Positions 44,165-54,293 of a stretch of 64,000 nucleotides of DNA are shown piece after piece (the first letter of the stretch is position 1; the number at the start of each line of letters is the position of its first letter). Where the stretch lies: positions 45,107,749 through 45,171,748 of the forward strand of contig CM070590.1 in assembly GCA_036346355.1 (NCBI GenBank), given 5' to 3'. The DNA comes from Rhipidocladum racemiflorum (Eukaryota > Streptophyta > Magnoliopsida > Poales > Poaceae). Both the position numbers and the translations under genes were made by a program. The notes under the pieces are model-generated. The model worked only from the letters and a program-made list of their open reading frames with translations. It did not search any database and was not told where the DNA came from.

Positions 44165-46809
44165 TGTAACACCCCAGCACCGCACGTGCCCTGAATGTTA
44201 CATCCTCAAACAACAACTAGCACCAGACACTAAAATAATTTAGCAAAGCAAGCAAACAAACTAGCAAGTTACCAAAATTACTAGAAATATCGGCAGCACC
44301 TCCCCTAAAACTAGGACATCCACTTAGCAGACAAAAGACAACAGTTAATATAACATCATAACTCTACCTAAGGTAACCAACCAAACACAAACATAGGTTA
44401 TGGTATCAACTAACCATCATGACCCAACTAAGCACATACAACTACCACAAATTAATTACAAGACAAGACCTCATTAAGATTAGAAGCGATAGGTTAACAT
44501 GAAGCTGTGGTGATGCAAATCGTGATCGTGCTACTACTCCCATCCATGCACGCCGGCGCCAAAGTACCTACACAAGTGTGAGTCGAAGACTCAGCCAAGT
44601 ACAATAATTAGCAATGACAATATCAATTAACGCATTTAAAAAAATAACACGCTCATACTTCTTATGTCAAATTAATAAATACACAGAACGAGGAAAGCAT
44701 CGGCAATTACTTCATCATCTACATTACTCACTTATATCACATACCTCATTAGACCACATTGGATGAGTCCCCGACTCGATCCATTCTTAACCTGTAAATT
44801 ATCCTCAACCTCAAGGGTCATCAGTTACCATCTATCATTAGCAGTACCATGCAATGCATTTGACAAAATCATCATACACACAATCTGTCACATATCGTAT
44901 TAAACACTTTTGGGTGAGTCTACGACTCGACATCTTAACCCCTTGCCACATTACTCAGTAGTTTATCATTAGCAATGCAATGCAATGCAATGATGAATGC
45001 ATTCATGCTCATGCACCTTTTCATCAATTATACCAGTATAATGAGTGCACACCCGTCGACGTGCACCCTCTTATTCCCTTCCATCCCGTGGAGGGGCCTA
45101 CTCTTATTGACTCGCTCCCATCCCCCACGATGGATGGGACTACGAGGTAGGACTTCCTAGTGGCGCTCCGATTAGTCATAACTTTCTCACCGACCTTACC
45201 GGATTAGTTATGACTTTCTCACAGGCCTGGCCTTTGTCTCATGCAAGGCATGAATGTAACCGATGAAATCGATAACACACTTCCAAAGGAAACAATTTTC
45301 ATACTTACTTTTCATTTGCCGACATTCATCCTTACCAAATGATCACTTGCCACATGATCTCACTCTCATCATAACAGGTAATGAGCACGATCCATACCCA
45401 CAATTGCATCTATTCCAAAGAAGGCATTATGATAACAAATATAATATTCTAGTCATAACCAGATAGCATCAATAATTCTCATATGCACAGTCTAAAAGGA
45501 AATCGACATAATCATTTAAACCAAGCCCATATCATCTCCATTCATTTGAACCACAAACGTGCCAAAAGCCCACTCTCAACCAAAATTCATCTAAATTTGC
45601 AGACCATTAAATAAAATAGGAAGCATCACATATTAACTCATGACCATACTCAACAGCATGATGTACTTGCCTTTAACCTCGACGATAGACTGACGTCCCG
45701 TTTGCAGTAATGGAAAACTCCAACCCTAGAAACAAAACAATACTAAAAATTCTTTCTTCAAGATTCAATGGATATACAAATTCATTAAGATGCAAACCGA
45801 CCCAGGCACAAAAGTAACACTTCCAAAACTACAAGCAAATACCAGCGACATAATGTACTTAAAGCAAAACAGAGGTCCTCACAGACAACAACCGAATGAA
45901 ACAGTTGAAAACACGGCTATTTGAGGAATAACTAGGGCAAATCATCACCAACCATAAAGAAAGGGTTCAAATGCACTGCATGGCACCCAAAATCATCATT
46001 TACCATGTCAATCAAACCTAAATGAAACCACTAGAAATCATGCTCCAACTAGATAATAAAAAACACTAGAGCATAAAAATACTAATCAACTCGATGTGTG
46101 ATCACCAAAAAGTTGGAACTTAATATAAACCGACATTGTAATCACGCACACCGCAACCCCAAGGTTAAGCAAGCCACAAAAGTATTTGCCAAACAAAACT
46201 AAAGAAATACTCATCACCTATTTAGGCACATCTCTCTACCTCAACGCAAAATCATCAGACATAACAATCAGTTGCTCATAACAGATTTCAACGAACAAGT
46301 ACTCACAGACCATTGCTCAAAACAACGTGATACCATATATATTAACCTTCTAGGCATTTCAACAAACACATGGCATGCACTAAGAATCCAAACAACTCAA
46401 TTAAATTGTGCTTGAGTGCTCACCATAGGGAGAAGGCAAGAGGGGCCCTTCGGCCAGAGCTAGGAGGGGCAGGGGGAAGGGGCAGCGCCTGCTCGGGGAG
46501 GTCGCTGGGGACGGCGTCTGGTGTATAGGAAGAACCAGCTGAGTGGGAGGGAGTGAAGAAAGAGAGAGGGATTAGATTGTTCATTCCAACATATAGCAGC
46601 AGCAACAACGTTTAGCTACTAAACTGGTTACTTGCTGCAACAAGCCCTCCTAGTTTAGCAGCAAACTGAAGAAATTCATATCGCGTTAAAAGCTCTCAAG
46701 GGGCAGGTAAATCATCATAGCCAAAAATCCAACTCTGCAGCTCTCAAACAAGTCCACCACACTCCCGACCGGAAGTTCCGAAATCTGGAGAAAGATCGGG
46801 AATATTTCA
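44165..46809 (-). repeat. Element B 5' LTR (2.65 kb), uninterrupted
   Basis: TGTAACACCCCAGCACCG...GGAATATTTCA. It preserves the empty target sites of both C0 (about 45530) and C2 (about 46640), which proves those elements inserted into B's other LTR. It shares the GTGCACACCCGTCGACGTGC...CCATCCC cassette (45045-45230) with C-family LTRs. Confidence 0.92.
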
Positions 46810-47013
46810 CAATCTTCATTGTAATTAGAGCTAAGCATCCTGTTATGTATTTTGTTTCGTCGACTCCATATTATATCCATACAGGAGTAGGGTATTACTC
46901 CGTCTGGAGGCCCGAACCTATCTACATCAAGTGCCACCAATTTCATGTTTGATTTTGCATATTCGAAAGTCCCGAGTATAATAAATTTATTGTCGATTAC
47001 CTAACCTTCGACA

Positions 47014-48420
47014 AAGTAGCTAACCCAATACTACAATGAATTAAACTAACTAATGGAACAAGAACAATTACCAGAAAGCAATGCAAGATGATAGGCTGCT
47101 GATGCCACCTCATCACTCCTACCTAATCTCCTATGCTTATTAAAACCTGCTGATGACGAATGTAGATTTCGCTCGGTAAAAATGTGGATTAAAGTCATAT
47201 CCATAAAGAAAAATCGTCTCGATACGCGCACCGTACATGCAACCATAGGAATACATACCCTTACCCAATCTAGTAATCAAAAGCCAACATAATGTTCTTT
47301 GAAAATGAAAGCACGAGTGCCAAATCCCTGAAATTTTGTTCCCAGATGCTCAGGAATTTCCAATGCTTATGTCCTTGTAGCATATTCCTTGCTAGATCAT
47401 TCCCAATGCAATTTTTCCCCCATATTTTTCTCTCCTTAATTAATGTGCTACAACGTTTCCTTTTGATTATTTTAGGTGCCCTAGGGGGGAATGTACTCTC
47501 AAGTGTAGCTTGTGCCGAAAGATATGGGGGGAGAAATTATATAAAGGAATCAGATTCAGGCCCTAAATATAGAAATGTAAAAGCTAACTCGCTTTAGGGT
47601 TGAAAGGTTAACAGCAAAGTGCGTGTCGCTTTTGTCCGTACGAGCGTGAATCTTGTTTTGTGAGGGGGAAATTCCAGGGATGCCTTTCTTTCTATATGTC
47701 TATTTATTATCTCTTAATTATATATATTTATTTATTACTATTCACATAAAGTATATCTATCATTTTTGAAGATAATTAAATAAGTATCTAAGAGCATCTT
47801 CAATAGTGTCACCTCAGCTGTCTCTTACCTATGCCATGTAAATAAAATCCTACTTAGAGGAGAAAAGACATGAGGAAAGAAAATGCACCGTCCCTTATGT
47901 ATGAGACATGCTAATCACGTGAACCAACGCAAAAAAGAATGAAGTGTGAGAGGAAAAATATAGTGAAGATGAATGTTTTTAGAGACAACTCTTGGAGATG
48001 TTGTCTCTAATGTTGTCACTAGGTGAGTTAAAATTTTAGAGATAATTCTTAGAGACAGACTATTGTATATACTATAAGTTATTTTCTCGCATACCTTTCT
48101 CAATTCCAATGCAACCTTAATTCTTATGCAAAATCAAAATATAGCTTATAAAAATGAACGGAGGAAGTGTTAGATAGGTAATGTCCTAACATCGTTGTGA
48201 TTGCTTGCTTACCTGTGTATTACCTCCATTTCATTATGTTTTGTCTTCCGAAGTCTTTGTTTCAAAATGTTTGTCTATTAAAATAATCAAGAATGTAGAT
48301 ATTACAATATTTTTACTTTCTGCCACTAATTAAATTCTTTGAAAGAGGTTGAGTGGTTATAGTATGACAATTAATAGGTATACGTGCCGTCAGTTCTCAT
48401 TAACTTTTTTTTTAGATTTA
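47014..48420. other. AT-rich flank with decayed MITE-like sequence, no gene
   Basis: No supported ORF. 47792-48075 may be an old Tourist-like MITE: it opens GAGCATCTTCAATAGTGTC and closes with an inverted GACTATTG, with internal AGAGACAAC motifs. A GAACGGAGGAAGTG end near 48152 and ACCTCCATTTCATTATG near 48226 resemble Stowaway-type termini. All of these calls are weak. Confidence 0.35.
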
Positions 48421-48834
48421 GGGCTTATTTGGAGGAGTTGCGGCTGGGCTGAAAAACTACTTTTGGCTTGTTGGGTTGTAAAGCAGCTGTGGTTTTTCTT
48501 GATATGTCGTTTGGCAAACTGGCTGCTGCAGTGTAGCTTTTGGGGGGCAACCGAGTGGGGCCGAGTGAGGAGGGAGTCGGGGAGGCGCCGCCCGAGCCGG
48601 AGGGAGTCGAGGAGGCGACCGAACGGGAAGACGACGGGGTGAGAACGGAGGCGGAGCGAGCGGCAAGGCGATCGAGCGAAGCCACAGCTGAAAAGCACCT
48701 CTCTACCAGCTATGGCTTTTAGGGGTGCTTCAATTGTGGTTTAGCTGTGCAGTTGCTTTGCAGCTGGGCTATTTGGGGGAGGTTTAGGTCCAAAACTGAG
48801 GCACAGCTAAAGCACAGCTCCCCCAAACAGGGCC
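48421..48834. mobile_element. PIF/Harbinger (Tourist-type) MITE, 414 bp
   Basis: Terminal inverted repeats GGGCTTATTTGGAGGAGTTG (left) and GGCCCTGTTTGGGGGAGCTG (right, reversed) match at 15 of 20 positions. The flanking TTA (48418-48420, 48835-48837) is the expected 3-bp target duplication. Internal GC-rich ORFs are not genes. Confidence 0.85.
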
Positions 48835-48837
48835 TTA

Positions 48838-50520
48838 GTGTTTCTTTGGTTTGTGTGGGTATAGTCTACTGCTGACAATTATAAAACAGAGTATTATTCT
48901 TGCTTTTAAGTGTGATTGTTCCATTCATTATTGTGTTTCATTGTTGGTTCTAAAGTCCTAATACTTGCCAGATGCAGCATGCATGCAGTTGCGCTATTGG
49001 CACAAATAGGAGGTTAGGCAAGCTCGAATCTTCTGCAATGCAACAGTACAACTCAATCAAAATGCATACAAGTGCAATCCCAAATTTTCATCTTAATCGC
49101 AACGTTTTTTTTCCCAGAAATTCAGATTTAATTTTCTAAATAGCTTCTACTGTCAATTTATGGCACACCCTCCATTGTGACAGGTAGAGCCTGGTTAGAT
49201 ATATAGGAGGGATTTGGATCCGAATATGGCACACCTTCCATTGAGAAACATTGCGCCTGCTTGGATATATCGGAGGGCTTTGAATCCGAATCTTTAGGAT
49301 TTAGTAATTCAACTAAATCATGTGCCAAGAAATCTCTCTCATCCAAACACACCTTCGTTGGAAACATAAACTTTTTGAATTTGGAAAATTGCATGTCTAT
49401 TAAAGAGTCCTAAGCAAGTGCGAGTTGACAAATGAGCGAAAAATACATCATCTGCATAGAAATTTTTGGTATGTCAGCTGTACATATATAATTTCAGTTT
49501 GAAATTAAAGCAATAAGGCTTTCGATACATTAATCTCTTTTGAACTCTGTGGCAGAGGTAGGCTTCCTACAGGTTCAAGTGCAAAGAACGTCATGCAATT
49601 TCAACAATATCATGCAGGATCAAGTCCAAGAATATTATTTCAACAATGTAGTTCATATGAGTCTTATTGGTGCGACTAGGATTGTGATTACATATGGACA
49701 TCCAAATTTGTACCTTTCCCTTTATTCTGGACAATGGTTAGAAGTTTAGAACATCATGTGCAAGGAAACTTACTCTCTGCATGGAAATTAATTCTCCCTC
49801 AAAGCCTTATTTCATTGGATTGCTGACTCTTTGCCAACATTGTGAGGATGATTTGAGCTCTTTAATAGGCCATTAATTATATTCAGAAAGCTGAAAGCAA
49901 AACATAGAAAAATATGACAGAAAAGTAAACCAGGGCTTCAATGGACTTGCATGCCTGGAGACATCCTTTCTGTCAGCCCAGCCTTTGCTCTTCTGGCTGT
50001 CTCAATAAACAAATGGGCCCATCAACCCGCTCAACTCTTCAGGGCCGTCCAATTCTCAAGCTCATTATACATCAAATCGTTTGACCTCAGTAATCAATAT
50101 CAAATCTCTCCACACTCCACAGGAAGTACTTTCTTGGCATATGAAAAAAAGGAGAGCTCCCACTTTCATCATGCATGCACAAATGGCCATTCGTCCTTTT
50201 CCGCCCCCTTTCGATCAAATTAAACTCTACGAGCACAAGAGGATGGTCCAGCAGCATGTAAATACATGTATTGATTTGCTCTTTTTGCGAGGGATTTGCT
50301 TGCTTGTTAAGTTGTGTACTTTCTTGAACTTAGATACTTTGGATATTGGAGTGCTGATCAGTTTATGCATGCCTACGTTCTATTCTAAAGGTAACTACCA
50401 CCTACTTAGGAAAAACATAAACTAATGTCGTAGATGTTTGCTAATGGCTAGAAAAGTAGTGTTGAACGTGAGATATCTATCATGCTTATGATTCTATATT
50501 TCTCACTAGTGGAGATTAGA
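48838..50520. other. Unassigned sequence; tandem duplication at 49158-49292
   Basis: No supported gene. At 49158-49292 a unit of about 67 bp is duplicated (TATGGCACACCYTCCATTG...GGATATATMGGAGGG...TTTGRATCCGAAT), diverged by roughly a fifth. ORFs of 69-114 codons at 49540-50425 show no domain. Confidence 0.45.
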
Positions 50521-50527
50521 TTAGTTA

Positions 50528-50646
50528 GGGCTTCTTTGGATACATTATGATAGGACTCAAACCCTTTAGATGAACAGGGAATTTGAACTAAAATCTCATC
50601 TTATCCAAAAGGATTAGGTCTAATTCATCCCATTCCAAACAAGTCC
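50528..50646. mobile_element. Short Harbinger-type MITE, 119 bp
   Basis: Ends GGGCTTCTTTGG and, reversed, GGACTTGTTTGG. Flanking TTA at 50525-50527 and 50647-50649. Same superfamily signature as 48421-48834. Confidence 0.8.
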
Positions 50647-50779
50647 TTAGGAAGATTATGTACAATATCCTACAATTTTGCAATAATCAATTTTCTAAAT
50701 AGGGGTGTACGGTAAAACAGCACTCACCCTACGACATGGCTCTTAGGCATGTCGGATCACGGAAAAACAATTTTGAAAT

Positions 50780-51260
50780 TATCTGTGTATCTTGTACTAG
50801 TCCAGGAAAAGGTAGTATACAGTAGAAATGTTATCACAACATATCCACGTATTTTGTTAATTAATTATTCCAATTTACAGAACGAGTGGAACACAGGTCG
50901 AAATAAGAAAATAGCATAAATAAAGTACATTGAAGTAAAGCCCAATAGATTTACCACAGGCAATCGACTGGAAAGCGGCCTAGTCCGTCTGGTCCTCACC
51001 ATCATATAACTCTTTTGAATCAACAGAGTAAGCAAAGGTGAGTACAAAAAGTACTCCGCAAGTTACACAGGAAATGCAATAATAATGTACAGGATACAAA
51101 GGAAGGTTATGGCTGAATTTAGCGTAAAGTAGTAAGTTTTCCAATATTGTAAGTAGTTTTCCAAGGCATAATTTAATAAAGATATTATTTTCAATAAATT
51201 TTTGCGCAGGAATCCCTCCTGCAGTTAACCCAACTTTTTCCAACCAATGGAATCACTCCA
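50780..51260 (-). mobile_element. Old LTR relic, D-like, reversed
   Basis: Landmarks follow the order of D1: ACTAGTCCAGGAA (D1 CACTAGTCCAGGAACGC), an Ala/Gly-type GC segment, GGTGAGTAC...GTACTCCGCAAGT (D1 GGTGAGTACTTGGTACTCGCAAGT), then AATAATGTAC...CAAAGGAAGG. Strongly diverged, with limits approximate. Confidence 0.45.
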
Positions 51261-51357
51261 TTCGAAACCATCTTTTTAAAGGAATTTTTTAGTATTACAT
51301 TTTTTATTCAAATTGTAAAAATATTCCTCGAATAATTTTTTTTCAAAAATATACCTC

Positions 51358-51569
51358 TGTCGCCGTATGGTTCGGCGACATACCCTATCCCCCTGTGAAT
51401 AGATGATTCAGCGCTGAGGTGGCCTCACTGTCGCAAAATAAAATGAAAATAGGTCTCTGTCACCCAATGGTTTGGCGACATACCTATGTGTCGCTCAATA
51501 GTACAGTGATATGAATATGTCACCCAATGGTACGGCGACATAAACATGTCGCCCAATAATTCGGCAATA
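51358..51569. repeat. Five 23-bp TGTCGCC...GGCGACA hairpin motifs
   Basis: The copy at 51358-51380 is a perfect 7-bp palindrome around CGTATGGTT's spacer. Variants are at 51458-51480, 51489-51511, 51518-51540 and 51547-51569, with one to four arm changes. The last four are spaced about 30 bp apart. Confidence 0.8.
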
Positions 51570-51730
51570 GAGAGCTTTTTGACAATTTTTTACAAACCAT
51601 GACTCCAAAAATCATGAAATAAATATCACTTGTTCCTAGGGTATTAGATGTCTCATTTTCGCAAAAACATTTAGCTATGAACTTAGTTGAATAAATCAAA
51701 TGAAACGTTACCGCGTAAATTTTAGAAATG

Positions 51731-52295
51731 CTTAGGCCTTTTCGGCAGCCTGCAAAATATCGTGTTTGAATGTCATTTTTTTGGAAAAATGGGACAGTTT
51801 TGCTCTTTAATATATGGACTACCATATTCTAGAAAAATATTTTATTTACACCTTGCATTGCATATAAATTCTACTAATGCAAAAACCCTAAGTATTATAA
51901 TCGACAACAAACGATAACGCTTAAGCCTTTTTGGCAGCCCGTAAAATATCATGTTCGAGTGTGATTTTTTAGAAGAATGGAGCAGATTTGCTCTTTGATA
52001 TATGGAGCACCAAATTGTGGACAAATATTTTATTTACACATTTCTTTGCATCTAAATTGTACTAATGCAATAACCCTAAGTATTATTGTCAACAACAAAC
52101 GATAATGCTTAAGCCTTTCGGCAGCTCGTAAAATATCACATTTGAATGTAATTTTTTGGAGTAATGAAGTAGATTTGCTCTTTGATATATGGAGCACCAA
52201 ATTGTGGAAAAATATTTTATTTACACCTTTCTTTGCATCTAAATTGTACTAATGCAATAACCCTAAGTATTATTGTTGACAACAACTTTATTGCA
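51731..52295. repeat. Tandem repeat, three copies of about 189 bp
   Basis: Units start CTTAGGCCTTT at 51731, CTTAAGCCTTT at 51920 and CTTAAGCCTTT at 52108. Each includes TTTGCTCTTTRATATATGGA, AATATTTTATTTACAC and AACCCTAAGTATTAT. Copies 2 and 3 are closer to each other than to copy 1. Confidence 0.9.
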
Positions 52296-52379
52296 AAACG
52301 AGGGTGAGAGAGGGAGATCAGAGAGAGGGTGATTCACAAATCAGATGTTGCTGCAGAAAATAAGGTAGTCCACACTCTT

Positions 52380-53990
52380 TATTACGGCTTAAAAGTGAAA
52401 GGAGTACTACGAACAAGGAAAATAACAGTTACAACTAGGATAAGCGTAGTTACAGATTGCATTACAAGGGTATTACAATAGTGATGGAATTGCCAGTAGA
52501 ACTTACGATAGCATTGAATATCATGGTGGAACAAGTGATCGTTCCGCCTATCTTCGTAGAGTGGAAATGATGCGCAACATTTTCTACACATTACATCACC
52601 AGTGAATCTTTTGCGCTGCGTCATCGGACACTGCTCAATCTCTCTTATGAAAGAACTCCAGGGGCTTCCAGCGTGCTCCCAGTTGTTGCCGAATGGGTAG
52701 CCTATGCTGTACGTCTCGGGGGTATAAGATGTAATTTTTTGGTCTTTTTTATGTGGATTTCTGCCCTCTCATATGGACATGTCATCCTGATTCCTGGCGT
52801 CCCCTATGTTAATACCACATGGGTTCCTGGATGATCTTTGTAACCCGTCAAGGATTTGCTGCATAGTGCGGACCTTGGCCGGCTTCTTCCCCTTGTCCCT
52901 TCCTTTTCGAGAGGAGGAACCCTCTTGCACTTCTGGTGCCTTGCCGAGCCGCCGGCTCTGTTTCGGCTCGCACTCCACTATATGGTGCAGGAGGTGTGTG
53001 TTGGGCTTGTCGTTGTACAATTGGAAGCATGCCCTACAGTCAATGTAGTATGCCCACTGTGGTCGTTGAATAATACCGTAGGCGTACTTGGGGTCTGGCT
53101 ATTCTAGGCAGTAGTAGCACCATGGCGAGGGTTGCTCCCCCAGTTATCCCAGATGGGAAGTTTGAGATGTGGGTGGTACATCTCCAGGTCCACCCAGTTG
53201 AAGCAGCAGCACCATTCATCCTTGGCCAAAGGGCACCGATAGAATCTCCGGTCTGCTAGATCCTCGTGCAAGGTATCAATCACTGCCTGCAGGTCGTGTT
53301 CGCACAATTCGGGACTTTCGGGTGGCCCTTGAGGAGGAGGTTTCTCCTTTGACTTGATCAATTTCGCAAGTTTCTTTTTGAAGTCCTGTATGCGATGAAC
53401 TGGTTTAGAATTACTACTTGTGAGTGAAACATGAGCCTGTCGCATGGAACTCACCGATTAGTTGCTCCCTTGCCCACCGACCTTGAACTTTGGTCGATCT
53501 AGAATGGGGACATATCCCAGTGGCCTCTCCCACCTGGTAAAGTTCTCTGGTGATGTGGGATAGGCATCGTGGTAGTTGTGCACAAATTCGTAGTCACGTC
53601 GTTTCGGCCCGTCGATCCATTGGAAGAAGCAACAACGGTCCATGTGCTAAAAAACAAAGAATGATGCATGAAATGGTAGTGTTACCCAAATTTGTATAGA
53701 CACCAATAGGTTTACGTCGTAGCGGCGGGCACAATAATAGTGAACACGGGCAGCAGTATCTCCGTGCGTAGACTGCATCATCTTTGCCGGAAGGTTGCAG
53801 TCATATTTTGGCCAGGGCAACTCTGGTAGAACTGGAGCATCAACTCTACTCGCATCCAGGTATTCGAAGGGGTTAAGTTTCGCTTGCTGAAGAGGCGACG
53901 GTAGAATGACATCATACCCTAATTTGTGTAAAGTCGACTGAAGTTTATTGCTGGTATGGTGGTAGTGGATGTCTATCCCTCCCTCAGCAG
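52380..53990 (-). pseudogene. Tandem GRF-like zinc-finger gene of the MULE, broken
   Basis: Multi-exon minus-strand gene. The first module runs LNPFEYLDASRVDAPVLPEL, then NLPAKMMQSTHGDTAARVHY with YYC. An intron of about 79 bp (GTAAACC...TTTTTTAG, near 53645-53720) precedes CCFFQWIDGPKRRDYEF. The second module is CEHDLQAVIDTL...RRFYRCPLAKDEWCCCFNWVD (53104-53454). C-terminal exons hold a Lys/Arg-rich linker (52769-53020) and QRKRFTGDVMCRKCCASFPL (52382-52624). The C..A..R.FY.C...C.FF.W.D pattern is that of GRF zinc fingers, which bind nucleic acid. A stop (QGSN*) at about 53458 and likely further lesions indicate a pseudogene. Exon limits are inferred. Confidence 0.6.
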
Positions 53991-54040
53991 TTTTTATAGT
54001 GCTAGTGAGGGGCTTCTCTACATAACTACAACACTTGTCT

Positions 54041-54293
54041 CTTTATGAAAGTTGCATGGTTGTCACCCATCATGAAAGCTGCATGGACTGTCACGCTTTA
54101 TGAAAGCTGCATGGCCTGTCACCCGTTTGTAAAAGCTGCATGATCTGTGATGCTTTATGAAAAGCTGCATGATGTGTCACCCATCATCAAAGCTGCAGCG
54201 CCTGTCACCCTCTGTGGCAAGCTGCACAAGCTATCACGCTTTGCTAAAGCTGCACGACCTATCACGCTTTGCCAAAGTTGCATGACCTGTCAC
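54041..54293. repeat. Minisatellite, nine copies of about 28 bp
   Basis: Unit CTTTATGAAAGCTGCATGGCCTGTCACC with variants, 27-29 bp each, alternating in type at the first four bases (CTTT/CATC). It lies between the GRF-like gene and the PMD gene. The overlapping plus-strand 60-codon ORF at 54269-54451 is not credible as a gene. Confidence 0.9.

Larger units (their letters stand above)
9051..46809 (-). mobile_element. Element B: non-autonomous gypsy-like LTR retrotransposon hosting three nested insertions
   Basis: It is bounded by a perfect 5-bp target duplication CAATC (9046-9050 and 46810-46814). The 3' LTR is 9051-32907 (interrupted), the internal region 32908-44164 (interrupted by F) and the 5' LTR 44165-46809. 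The primer site next to the 5' LTR is complementary to initiator-Met tRNA (TTGGTATCAGAGC on minus), and a purine tract TAAGGGGGGAGAA lies next to the 3' LTR. After subtracting insertions, LTRs of about 2.6 kb flank only about 3.5 kb of internal DNA with no gag, protease, RT or integrase motif. That is the layout of a LARD-type element mobilised in trans. Confidence 0.85.
8638..47013 (+). mobile_element. 3' LTR of element E, split by the B nest
   Basis: The left part is 8638-9050, beginning TGTCGAATAT and including a TATA-like CTATATAAGAAC at about 8946. The right part is 46815-47013, containing GTAGGGTATTACTCC and ending CCTTCGACA. The termini TGTCGAA/TTCGACA form a 7-bp inverted repeat, as expected for an LTR. 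Removing B and one copy of CAATC rejoins a single LTR of about 610 bp. GTATTACTCCGTCTGGAGGCCCGAACC-like sequence near 46895 is typical of the R/U5 part of grass gypsy LTRs. The strand is inferred from the TATA and PPT. Confidence 0.7.
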
